From a virus: a stretch of 20,261 nucleotides of DNA. Where the stretch lies: positions 1 to 20,261 of the IMG/VR virus record IMGVR_UViG_3300009514_001085; one strand, 5' to 3'. A program made the translations under genes and the position numbers. Numbering within the stretch: position 1 is the first letter of the stretch; every line of letters starts with the position of its first letter. Below the pieces are notes generated by a model. That model searched no databases. It was given only the letters and a program-made list of their open reading frames with translations, and was not told the DNA's origin. Below are positions 1-6,510 of this stretch, in pieces.

Positions 1-207
1 GAGTTTTCTTTGATTCTTGTTATTTTAATGTATTTGGCAATTTGTTGGTTATTTTTTGAAATTACTAGTTTTATAGAAAAATTCTTCTTATTCTTTTTCA
101 ATGAAACTCAAAAAAAAGGTCTAAAATGTCTAATCTCTATCGTTATATTTATCTTTGCAGGCCTCTTCATTATCCTACATCATCTTCATTTAATTTTAGC
201 ACACTAA
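1..207 (+). CDS. Small two-helix membrane protein, 5'-partial
   Basis: The frame is open from the first base of the window, so the true start is probably upstream; the first internal candidate starts are a TTG at 10 and an ATG at 28. The visible product is about 68 residues and almost entirely hydrophobic. One membrane helix lies around residues 4-20, a Phe-rich stretch follows (about residues 22-35), then a polar segment with Gln-Lys-Lys-Lys and a second helix near residues 44-60 ending in His-rich residues. The stop (205-207) is one base before the ATG of the next membrane gene, so the two are probably translated together. Size and layout would suit a holin, a lysis accessory or a superinfection-exclusion protein, but nothing in the sequence decides between them. 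Confidence 0.5.
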   Translation, partial: EFSLILVILMYLAICWLFFEITSFIEKFFLFFFNETQKKGLKCLISIVIFIFAGLFIILHHLHLILAH

Positions 208-208
208 C

Positions 209-370
209 ATGATAAACATCTTTTTTAATTCATTCCTTTACGTGGCTCTTGCCGCTCTAGTAAACATCTTCTCAAAAAAGGAAAATGTTTATACCTGGAA
301 GTATGCTAAGAAATCAATTGTCCTGTTCTTTATTCTTTTTATAACTTTTTACACAATAGGAAAACGATGA
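209..370 (+). CDS. 53-residue two-helix membrane protein
   Basis: This short gene starts at ATG 209, one base after the stop of the preceding membrane gene, and has no visible ribosome binding site of its own, which fits translational coupling. The 53-residue product has a hydrophobic segment at about residues 4-21, a polar loop with SKKEN and WKYAKK, and a second very hydrophobic helix at about 38-50, ending in GKR. Positive charges lie in the loop and at the C-terminus. Its TGA (368-370) overlaps the ATG of the next gene as ATGA, so three genes at this edge form one tightly coupled unit with two membrane proteins and one exported protein. I do not recognise the family. A role at the cell envelope (lysis, exclusion or moron function) is inference only. 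Confidence 0.5.
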   Translation: MINIFFNSFLYVALAALVNIFSKKENVYTWKYAKKSIVLFFILFITFYTIGKR

Positions 371-1173
371 AATATTTCATTCTTGCACTAAATTTATTCT
401 TTCTTCCTTTCGATTTACAAGGGAATTCCTTATCTTACTCAAAAGAAGAAACAATTTGGGAAGCAAATAGACATAAAAAACAGGCTGAGGAGAAACTTTC
501 TCACGCAAATACTATTTGTGTGTATATACCTGACTTTCAGGACAGAGAGCACACTAAAGCTCTTATCGCTTCCATCATAGCATCAGGAGGGGTAACAGGT
601 GCAAAAGAAAAAATAATAACTGTTGGTCTGGGTTTAATCGCAAGTTTAATGAATAATATGTACGAAAAATATTGTATTGTTAGGGAAGATCTACTTATGG
701 CTGCCTATCATTATGAAATGTCAGCTTTTTATAATCAACTTTCCTTGCATGCCAAATATAAAGGTTACAAAAATAAAATGGATGAAGGCACAAGGGAATT
801 CTTCCTAGCCATCGACTATTTAACAATTTGTGAAATGTTTACAACATGTATCCAAAATCAGGATACCAGGGAACTTGTATCAAACAATATAATCGATAAA
901 AGAAATGATCTCATTCATTTGTTCAAAGGAGAACTGACATATGAAATTTATGAGGATATCCTTTATTTTTATGATAATTTATGTGAAATAACAAGTGAAA
1001 TTGAAGAAGAGGAATTAAGAAATGAGATCTGCACATATGTGTATGCAGCTGTTGAGGCAATTTCCGCTTCTCTTAGATCATTTAAAGGATACGATTGTTG
1101 GCCAGATCTTATAGAATGGACTGTTGAAAAGATTAATTTGTTGAATTGTAGAAGGAAACAATTAATGTTGTAA
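367..1173 (+). CDS. Exported protein of unknown function with eight cysteines
   Basis: The 268-residue product begins with a Lys at position 3 and a hydrophobic run to about residue 18, like an N-terminal signal peptide, although no clear A-x-A cleavage site is visible. The start at ATG 367 is supported by an AGGA (357-360) at proper distance and by the ATGA overlap with the upstream gene. A second hydrophobic, Gly-rich stretch lies at about residues 65-97 and could be a membrane segment. The rest is helical, acidic and rich in Tyr and Asn. Eight cysteines are spread along it (from residue 51 to near the C-terminus), an even number that would fit disulfides outside the cytoplasm. I recognise no family. 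The context with two small membrane proteins suggests an envelope role, which is inference. Confidence 0.6.
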   Translation: MKYFILALNLFFLPFDLQGNSLSYSKEETIWEANRHKKQAEEKLSHANTICVYIPDFQDREHTKALIASIIASGGVTGAKEKIITVGLGLIASLMNNMYEKYCIVREDLLMAAYHYEMSAFYNQLSLHAKYKGYKNKMDEGTREFFLAIDYLTICEMFTTCIQNQDTRELVSNNIIDKRNDLIHLFKGELTYEIYEDILYFYDNLCEITSEIEEEELRNEICTYVYAAVEAISASLRSFKGYDCWPDLIEWTVEKINLLNCRRKQLML

Positions 1174-1224
1174 AAAAAAATAATATATTGAGTATATTCC
1201 ATTATAAGATCAACGCTGAAGCCT

Positions 1225-1260
1225 TCGCCTAAAGGAGAGGGAGTAGTCACATGGATTCTA
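1225..1260 (+). repeat. Half copy of the CCTAAAG palindrome found at 4107-4144
   Basis: Bases 1225-1239 (TCGCCTAAAGGAGAG) are identical to 4119-4133, followed by GGAGTAGTCAC here and GAAATAGTCAC there, and similarity goes on to ATTCTA (1255-1260 against 4150-4155, with one gap). Here only the right half of the palindrome is kept; the left arm is degenerate. The repeat supplies the GGAGAGGGAG that serves as the ribosome binding site of the following gene, and its last bases overlap that gene's first codons. Confidence 0.6.
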
Positions 1261-1454
1261 TCGGTGAAAAGGTTAATCAAGTTCCTCAACCAATTTGTCG
1301 AGAATGCGCTCTCCTTAATGGAGGGAAAATAACTCATAATCATATATCGTCTTACTATTTTTCTCGATGTTCCTGGTGTGAAAAAGAAAGAGAAGTTTCA
1401 AATTCTATGGATTATACGTGGATTAAAAATCAAAAGATGGAGGAGAATTCTTAA
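1251..1454 (+). CDS. Zinc-ribbon miniprotein
   Basis: A 67-residue protein with the spacing Cys16-x2-Cys19 - 20 residues - Cys40-x2-Cys43, the layout of a small zinc ribbon; two histidines (29 and 31) lie in the loop. There is no other recognisable domain. Such modules in small phage proteins usually bind nucleic acid or a protein partner, but no target can be named. The start at ATG 1251 has GAGGGAG seven bases upstream; both signal and first codons lie in a repeat also found after the large terminase gene. The stop overlaps the next ATG as TAATG, so the two genes are coupled. The C-terminal residues (ENS) are part of the unit that was duplicated downstream. Confidence 0.55.
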   Translation: MDSIGEKVNQVPQPICRECALLNGGKITHNHISSYYFSRCSWCEKEREVSNSMDYTWIKNQKMEENS

Positions 1455-1738
1455 TGGCTGAGTTCATGGGTTTTTTTATTCAAGACGTTGAAGGGTCTTG
1501 GATTAATATATACAAAATAACAAAATTTTTTATTCCTAAAATAGAAATTAACTCATTTTGTATCTTTGTTTCTACTAAAAAATATCCTTATATTTTAATC
1601 GAAAGATCTTTCAACAGTTTTCCTGATGCTAGGAGAGCCCTGGAAAGAATCAGACAGAATATCGAATACATAGATTATTCCTTTAAAAAAAAATACCCCA
1701 CATGTGTGGGAATTCTTAACATATGGGAGAATTCTTAA
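1454..1738 (+). CDS. Unknown small protein, paralogue A, with a read-through tail
   Basis: The 94-residue product is closely related to the next gene: 58 of the first 74 residues match by my alignment. The shared part has an N-terminal GSWINI segment, a central stretch IEINSFCIF, and a very conserved ILIERSFNSFPDARRALE that looks like a strand followed by a helix. Copy A has a 20-residue extension because the codon that is the TAG stop in copy B (1960-1962) is TAT here; translation then runs to a TAA that overlaps the next start. The extension contains a small GC-rich inverted repeat (1697-1702 with 1705-1710). The RBS is GGAG (1442-1445). The family is not known to me. Nearly all base differences between the copies change an amino acid. 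Confidence 0.65.
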   Translation: MAEFMGFFIQDVEGSWINIYKITKFFIPKIEINSFCIFVSTKKYPYILIERSFNSFPDARRALERIRQNIEYIDYSFKKKYPTCVGILNIWENS

Positions 1739-1962
1739 TGGCTGAGATCAAGGGAAATTTTATTCAAGACGATGATGGGTCTTGGATTAACATATCCAAA
1801 ATAATCAGATTTTTTATTTCTGAAATAGAAATTAACTCATTTTGTATCTTTGCTTCTACTGAAAAATATCCTTATATTTTAATCGAAAGATCTTTCAACA
1901 GTTTTCCTGATGCTAGGAGAGCCCTGGAAAAAATCATTCATAATATCGAATACATAGAATAG
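1738..1962 (+). CDS. Unknown small protein, paralogue B
   Basis: A 74-residue product, the downstream copy of a tandem duplication. I chose ATG 1738 rather than the in-frame ATG 1723, because 1738 matches the start of the upstream copy, has GGGAG at the right place (1725-1729), and 1723-1737 corresponds to non-coding leader in the other copy. Substitutions relative to copy A lie mostly in the first 42 residues and at the C-terminal end, and are often charge changes (Val to Asp, Lys to Glu, Lys to Glu), while the FNSFPDARRALE helix is unchanged. It ends at TAG 1960-1962, probably the ancestral stop. No domain is recognised. Location between a zinc ribbon and an HTH-like gene, just before the terminase, marks it as accessory phage cargo. 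Confidence 0.65.
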   Translation: MAEIKGNFIQDDDGSWINISKIIRFFISEIEINSFCIFASTEKYPYILIERSFNSFPDARRALEKIIHNIEYIE

Positions 1963-2020
1963 TTCTTTTAAAAAAACACCCTTTAGTATAGCATAAATTT
2001 TAACGGGATTGGAAATTCGG

Positions 2021-2200
2021 ATGAGAAAAAAATTAGATATTTATGAGTTTGTTTACCTAGCAGGTAAGGGCCTGAACTGCAAGCAAATTGCAAAAATAAT
2101 GGGTATCTGTCCTAAGAGATTCGGATTCAAAATTAAAGATATTATCGGTATCTATCCATCAGTATTTATATATAAGGTGAAAAATGGCAAGACCTCGTAG
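2021..2200 (+). CDS. Small HTH-like protein upstream of terminase
   Basis: The start at ATG 2021 is preferred over TTG 2009 because GGGATTGGA (2004-2012) sits upstream at usable distance. The 59-residue product is basic and contains LAGKGLNCKQIAKIMGICPKR at about residues 12-32, a pattern typical of a helix-turn-helix (helix, Gly turn, KQIAKIMGI recognition region). The end overlaps the small terminase gene by 17 bases. Small HTH proteins just upstream of terminase genes may be regulators or part of DNA recognition during packaging; which applies here is open. The C-terminal third (IGIYPSVFIYKVKNGK) is hydrophobic and basic and may pack on the HTH or dimerise. Confidence 0.55.
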   Translation: MRKKLDIYEFVYLAGKGLNCKQIAKIMGICPKRFGFKIKDIIGIYPSVFIYKVKNGKTS

Positions 2201-2615
2201 TGTTACTCTTGAACCAGAAGGGATGATTGCTTTAGGTAAAGAGATGGTTGATTGGGTAAATGATAATCCCGACACTATCCATCTATGTGAATGGTATAGT
2301 TTACAAAAACATATAACGTATAACGAATGGAAAACTATAATTCAGAAAAAAGAATTCATTCCTTATTATGAAGAAGCAATTAGTATTATTGGCCTTAAAT
2401 ATTTGAAAAAAGATAGTATTATAAGAGACAACATAGCCCCAAGATGGGTCAGAATCTATTTCAAAGATTTACGAGATTCTGAAGATAACGATCTTGATGC
2501 CGCCTCTGCAAGAGCAAAAAATGTAAATGATAATTCAGCACTAAATTTTACTGATCTTTGCGATAAGATTAAAGATGGATTTGGGCTTCAACATAAAGAA
2601 AAAGATGATAAATGA
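2184..2615 (+). CDS. Terminase small subunit
   Basis: A 143-residue protein placed directly before the large terminase, overlapping it slightly. Its N-terminus (MARPRSVTLEPEGMIALGKEM) followed by a segment on 'LCEWYSLQKHITYNEWKTI' resembles small terminase subunits that begin with a short basic arm and an HTH-type domain for recognising the packaging site. The middle contains helices ending with IAPRWVRIYFKDLRDS, and the C-terminus is charged, ending in HKEKDDK. P22 gp3 is of similar size (162 residues). Role: bind phage DNA at the pac site, form a ring and hand DNA to the large subunit. An AAGGTG lies just upstream of ATG 2184. The call rests on position, size and N-terminal pattern. Confidence 0.75.
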   Translation: MARPRSVTLEPEGMIALGKEMVDWVNDNPDTIHLCEWYSLQKHITYNEWKTIIQKKEFIPYYEEAISIIGLKYLKKDSIIRDNIAPRWVRIYFKDLRDSEDNDLDAASARAKNVNDNSALNFTDLCDKIKDGFGLQHKEKDDK

Positions 2616-4110
2616 AGGTTTCCTTGATAAAACATGGAGGCTAAACAATCTTTACTATATCATCGATAAAAACGGTCATTCAATTCCTTTTAAACTCAAT
2701 CCTGTTCAAAAAAATTTCCTTTCTTCAAAACATAACAGAAAGATCACACTTAAAGCCCGTCAGCTGGGGATGTCAACCGCATGCGTCATCGACATGCTTG
2801 ACGAGGCTTTATTTACACGGAATCTTTCATGTGGAATAGTCAGCTATTCTCTTGAACACGCACAGCATATTTTCAAAAGGATTATAGGTCATGCGCTTGA
2901 TAATTTACCCGATTGCGTTCGTTCTTGTGCTGGTGTACTTAATAGGTCTGCTCGTGAGATTACTTTTAATAACGGTTCTATATTGCGTGTGGATACTTCA
3001 CTCCGAGGTGGAACTTATCCGAATATTCTTGTTAGCGAATTTGGAAAAACTTGCGCAAGGAATCCTGCAAAAGCGGAAGAAGTAATTACAGGGACATTAA
3101 ACAGCGTTCCAATAAATGGAAAAGTTGTTATAGAAAGTACTGGAGAAGGAAATGAAGGATTTTTTGCTCAAATGATCCAAAAGGCTGTTTTAAGAGGAAA
3201 TGAAAATCTTTCATCTCTTGAATACGAATTATTCTTTTATAGCTGGATGTGGGAGCCTTCTTATTCATTGATCGATAAGATAGATATTTGTATTGAAGTA
3301 ATTGATTATTTTAAGAAATTGGAGAATGAAGAAAGCATTTTCCTCTCTACAGAACAAAAGAACTGGTATGCTCTTCAAAGTGCCTTATTAGGAGATAAAG
3401 TTAGACAAGAGTTTCCAAGTACTATTTCAGAGGCATTTTTAGCTTCATCAGATGCATTCTATTTTGCACAAGCTATAGAAGAAGCATATAAATCTAATCG
3501 GTGTTTAAACAACCCTCTTTATGATGCTCTCTTGCCCGTTTATGTCGCTATGGATATTGGTGTCAACGATCTCACCGTTATCATATTCTTTCAGGTTGCA
3601 CACGGAGAAATTCGTATAATTGACTACTACGAAGATAGTAATAAAGGCGTAGACTTCTATGCAAAGTTCCTCCTTCAAGATAAGAAATTTTTGTATCACA
3701 CAATCTTTCTTCCGCATGATGCTGCTAAAAGAGATGCCATTGTAGTTGAAAATACGTATGAGAGGGATTTCAAGCGTCTATTTCAAGGCACGTCAACTAA
3801 GTTTCACATACTGAAGAAAACGGATAAACAATTGCAGATTTCCCACGCAAAGATCATGATGAATAGATGTGTGTTTAACATTTCTAGAGTCAAGCCTCTT
3901 TTAGATCACATTGGAAAATATAGAAAAAAATGGCATGAAGGGACGGGGAGATATTTGGATGATCCTCTCCACGACGTTCATAGCAATTTCGGAGATTGCT
4001 TCCAATACGTCTGTCAATCTGTTTCACATCTAGAGACTGTAGCTTCAATGTCTGGAGCATTGGAGAAACATAAAGCTGTTGTAGAGAATAGAAATAAAAG
4101 AATTATGTGA
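2605..4110 (+). CDS. Terminase large subunit (ATPase and nuclease), P22 gp2 type
   Basis: This is the packaging motor. Numbered from ATG 2605 (501 residues; P22 gp2 has 499), the ATPase has a variant Walker A, KARQLGMST (50-58), the Walker B equivalent ILVSEFGK (141-148, Glu145 catalytic), and the coupling motif ESTGEG (177-182). The C-terminal RNase H-like nuclease shows MDIGVND (Asp317, Asp322), LPHDA (Asp372) and DVHSNFGDCFQY (Asp457, Asp464), the expected acidic metal ligands. An in-frame ATG at 2575 would add ten residues read through the small-subunit gene; neither start has a good ribosome binding site, and I prefer the shorter overlap. The TGA lies in the first bases of a palindrome (4107-4144). 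The protein should dock on the portal encoded next. Confidence 0.93.
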   Translation: MINEGFLDKTWRLNNLYYIIDKNGHSIPFKLNPVQKNFLSSKHNRKITLKARQLGMSTACVIDMLDEALFTRNLSCGIVSYSLEHAQHIFKRIIGHALDNLPDCVRSCAGVLNRSAREITFNNGSILRVDTSLRGGTYPNILVSEFGKTCARNPAKAEEVITGTLNSVPINGKVVIESTGEGNEGFFAQMIQKAVLRGNENLSSLEYELFFYSWMWEPSYSLIDKIDICIEVIDYFKKLENEESIFLSTEQKNWYALQSALLGDKVRQEFPSTISEAFLASSDAFYFAQAIEEAYKSNRCLNNPLYDALLPVYVAMDIGVNDLTVIIFFQVAHGEIRIIDYYEDSNKGVDFYAKFLLQDKKFLYHTIFLPHDAAKRDAIVVENTYERDFKRLFQGTSTKFHILKKTDKQLQISHAKIMMNRCVFNISRVKPLLDHIGKYRKKWHEGTGRYLDDPLHDVHSNFGDCFQYVCQSVSHLETVASMSGALEKHKAVVENRNKRIM

Positions 4111-4144
4111 CTACTCCCTCGCCTAAAGGAGAGGAAATAGTCAC
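4107..4144. repeat. 38-bp palindrome with CCTAAAG loop, overlapping the terminase stop
   Basis: Arms 4107-4120 and 4131-4144 are complementary at 12 of 14 positions, around a 10-base loop with CCTAAAGG that can itself form CC/GG pairs. The repeat includes the TGA of the terminase gene. A half copy occurs at 1225-1260. There is no T-run after it, so it is not a typical terminator. The CCTAAAG loop and extra base pairs resemble imperfect palindromes at ends of IS200/IS605-family elements; this is a resemblance from memory, not a search. Confidence 0.7.
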
Positions 4145-4162
4145 GATATTCTAACAAATTGG

Positions 4163-4202
4163 CGCACTTCATCCCAGTCCTAAAGTGCTGGGTTTTTCTG
4201 CG
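4163..4202 (+). terminator. CCTAAAG hairpin with T-tract: terminator or IS200/IS605-like right end
   Basis: CCCAG (4173-4177) pairs with CTGGG (4188-4192), followed by TTTTT (4193-4197), which would work as a modest Rho-independent terminator between terminase and portal. Outer bases CGCA (4163-4166) and TGCG (4199-4202) can also pair, nesting the hairpin. A competing stem GCACTT (4164-4169) with AAGTGC (4183-4188) interleaves with it. The pattern TTCATCCC, CCTAAAG loop, GGG and TTTTCTGCG resembles right ends downstream of tnpB genes. No tnpB is present. Confidence 0.5.
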
Positions 4203-4253
4203 TAACTTATATAAGAATTTCTTCTTACCTACTATCTATAAGGTTCATCATCA

Positions 4254-4259
4254 TATAAT
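4254..4259 (+). promoter_or_regulatory. Possible -10 box before the portal gene
   Basis: A perfect TATAAT lies 23 bases before the portal start, in an AT-rich leader after the hairpin at 4163-4202. No good -35 hexamer is found at 16-18 bases (the 17-bp position reads ACTATC), so this may be chance in AT-rich DNA. If real, it would restart transcription of the head genes after the terminator-like element. Confidence 0.25.
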
Positions 4260-4282
4260 ATAAAATTTTACATGGTGGAAGA

Positions 4283-6454
4283 ATGCTTAATGAGAATGAA
4301 ATTCGAGGCGAATTTCAAGAAAATTATCGTTATGCTCATGATTATTGGGCTCCGTTTGTAAAAGATGCGCAAGTTTACACGCTTGCTGCTTCTGGATACA
4401 CATGGAGTGATAATGAAAGAAAATCTCTTATCAAAGAAGGTCGGGAACCTCTAGAGTTTAATATTATTAGACGTCCTCTACAGTTTTTTTCGGGATATCT
4501 TCGTGATAATATTAATGAGATAATCTATTCACCAATTGAGGGATCTGACCAAAAGACTGCGGATCAATTTACAAAGCTAAGCTATTACATTTGGGATAAG
4601 GGAAAAGGATTTCCAATATTCTTAGACTCTTGTGATGAGGCATTCAAAAGTGGTATTAGCCTTTGTGGCTTACAGATGGACTACAGTAGGGATTTCATTA
4701 ATGGGGATATCTCGTTTTATTATCGCACTTATAATTCTTTTTATCTTGATCCTACTTTTGTACGGATTGATCTTACTGATTGCTCGTTCGCTATTACCCG
4801 TGACTTAATTGATAAGCAATATGCTAAACAGTTATTGCCATTTATAGATCCTAAGCAGATTGATGAACTTGCAATGTCATATAGGGATGATAAATTTTTA
4901 CAATATCATCCAGAATTTCAAACATTTAGTAGAAAAAGAAATTTGATTACATACGATCAATATTACAAAAGAGTAACGAGAAATAGAAAATATCTTTGTG
5001 ACATGAAAAGTGCATTTTATAGAGATATAAGTGATTTGCCTAGGGAGGAAATACAAAAGCTTAGGTTAGGAATTAGAAGATTTGAACAGTTGAGAGAAGA
5101 AGCAAATATTTTAGGGGTGGAAGATGATGAGATACCTGAGATAGAAATTAAGGAAGTTAATAGGCCTTATATTGAGCTGCATATACTTCTTAATGGTCAA
5201 TGTACATACAGTGGAGAAGACAAAACAGGAATAATAGAAACATATCCATTTGTCCCAGTAATTTGCTACATGGAACCATCAATTTGGATGCCATCTCAAA
5301 GGATCCAAGGGATATCTTCATGTAACTGGTCAGCACAAAGACAATTTAATAAGCGTCATATGAAGATCATCGATATGATGGACAGCACTATTTCAACTGG
5401 ATTTAAGTATTTAATTGGTTCTGTATCTGATCCTCAAGACCTGCAACAATCAGGACAAAATAAAATTATAGGTGTGGACCCTGAGAATGCTCCCCAAGGG
5501 CTGGATTCAGTTCAAGAGCTACGAGGAGGCGGTTCTAATCCGGAATTAATACAATATCAACAAATACTGGATCAGTTAACTTTAACTTTGTCAAATGTGA
5601 CGGAAAGTTCTTTAGGAATAGATGAGAAGGGGAATACTCAAATATCAGGACGTCTTGCTCAAGTGCGTATTGCTCAAGGATTAAGAGGAAATAGAAAAAT
5701 ATTTGATAATATAGAAACTTCACAACAAATATTGGGTGAATTAATCCTAAAGGTAATTCAAGTCCATTATTCGCCAGGAAAAGTTGAAAGAATTTTAGGT
5801 GAGTCTCCAACAGAACAATTTTATGACAGAGAATTTGAACAATATGATTCTGTGGTTAAAGAAGGAGTAAGATCTAAGTCTCAAAAAGATGCTTACTATT
5901 ATGAGCTTGTTAATCTCAAAAGAGATGGGATAGTGGATGTACCACAATCGGAAATTATTCGTGCACTTTCAATGGCAGGACTTAGTGATTTAGAAGATGC
6001 AATAAAAGCTCAAGAAGAAATGAAAGCTAAAGAAGCTGCTCTAGCTCAAGAATTGCAGCAAAAACAAATGCAGATGGTAGATGCTTCAATAGAAGAAAAA
6101 CTAGGACTTGCGAAAGAAAGAAGTGCAAGAACTATAAGCAATTTAGCATTGAAAGACGAAAGAGAATCTGAAGCACAACAGAATATTGCACAAGCTGCTT
6201 TAGACCGAGCTAGAGCTATAACTGAGATAGCTTCATTACGAGAAGATAGGATTTTAAAAGTGCTTGAGTTTGTGAATCAATTAGAAAGACAAGAAGCAAC
6301 TGGAAGAGAGCTACAAAAACAGCAAGTCCAATATCAAGCAGAAGAGATCAATCAAGATGTTGAAAAAGATCAATTAGCTGGTCAAGTACAGGATGCTCAA
6401 GAAGAAAATCAAAGACAAGATGTTATGATGCAAGAATTTAATCAAGGAGGTTAA
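4283..6454 (+). CDS. Portal protein, P22 gp1 type
   Basis: The 723-residue product has almost exactly the length of P22 gp1 (725) and follows the large terminase. Its N-terminus (NYRYAHDYWAPFVKDA, then PLEFNIIRRPLQFFSGYLRDN) has the look of the P22 portal family: an early helical clip, then the conserved FN.I...V/FSGY segment. The centre alternates strands and helices. Residues from about 565 to the end are a long Gln/Glu/Lys/Ala-rich helix with coiled-coil character, matching the place of the C-terminal barrel helix of P22 gp1 that reaches into the capsid. It forms the dodecameric ring through which DNA enters and leaves, and on which terminase and then the tail adaptor dock. GGTGGA upstream of ATG 4283 is the ribosome binding site. 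Confidence 0.88.
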   Translation: MLNENEIRGEFQENYRYAHDYWAPFVKDAQVYTLAASGYTWSDNERKSLIKEGREPLEFNIIRRPLQFFSGYLRDNINEIIYSPIEGSDQKTADQFTKLSYYIWDKGKGFPIFLDSCDEAFKSGISLCGLQMDYSRDFINGDISFYYRTYNSFYLDPTFVRIDLTDCSFAITRDLIDKQYAKQLLPFIDPKQIDELAMSYRDDKFLQYHPEFQTFSRKRNLITYDQYYKRVTRNRKYLCDMKSAFYRDISDLPREEIQKLRLGIRRFEQLREEANILGVEDDEIPEIEIKEVNRPYIELHILLNGQCTYSGEDKTGIIETYPFVPVICYMEPSIWMPSQRIQGISSCNWSAQRQFNKRHMKIIDMMDSTISTGFKYLIGSVSDPQDLQQSGQNKIIGVDPENAPQGLDSVQELRGGGSNPELIQYQQILDQLTLTLSNVTESSLGIDEKGNTQISGRLAQVRIAQGLRGNRKIFDNIETSQQILGELILKVIQVHYSPGKVERILGESPTEQFYDREFEQYDSVVKEGVRSKSQKDAYYYELVNLKRDGIVDVPQSEIIRALSMAGLSDLEDAIKAQEEMKAKEAALAQELQQKQMQMVDASIEEKLGLAKERSARTISNLALKDERESEAQQNIAQAALDRARAITEIASLREDRILKVLEFVNQLERQEATGRELQKQQVQYQAEEINQDVEKDQLAGQVQDAQEENQRQDVMMQEFNQGG

Positions 6455-6456
6455 AA

Positions 6457-6510
6457 ATGGCTAAAGGATATGATAAAGGAAAAATGGCTAAAGGATACGA
6501 TAAAGGCAAA
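6457..6510 (+). repeat. Two 27-bp tandem repeats in a coding region
   Basis: Bases 6457-6483 and 6484-6510 differ at only two synonymous third positions (TAT/TAC and GGA/GGC), giving MAKGYDKGK twice. A third, partial unit (ATGCCAAAAGGTAAA) follows. This is a recent slip-type duplication. Confidence 0.9.

Larger units (their letters stand above)
1442..1985 (+). repeat. Tandem gene duplication, unit 284 bp
   Basis: Bases from 1442 and from 1726 line up at a constant offset of 284, beginning in the ribosome binding site (GGAGAATTCTTAATGGCTGA in both) and running past the coding part to about 1980, where similarity fades. Both copies keep the TAATG stop/start overlap with the gene before them, because that junction is inside the repeated unit. 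Confidence 0.85.

Noticed and set aside
969-1343. Minus-strand 124-codon frame
   Set aside because: Shadow of the exported protein gene and the zinc-ribbon gene, crossing the repeat at 1225; no RBS and no recognisable domain.
1697-1710. Hairpin CCCACA/TGTGGG between the duplicated genes as a terminator
   Set aside because: Loop of two bases (or four with a shorter stem) and no T-run; the sequence is translated as the tail of copy A. Kept only as a note in that gene.
1-2200. Classical lysis genes (endolysin, Rz/Rz1)
   Set aside because: I looked for lysozyme or amidase motifs and for a nested lipoprotein frame but found none; only generic membrane helices are seen, so no lysis function is assigned.
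3505-3717. Minus-strand frame in the large terminase gene
   Set aside because: It overlaps the catalytic nuclease motifs of a clear terminase and has no support of its own.
5535-5810. Minus-strand 91-codon frame in the portal gene
   Set aside because: Shadow of a well supported portal gene, without RBS or family pattern.
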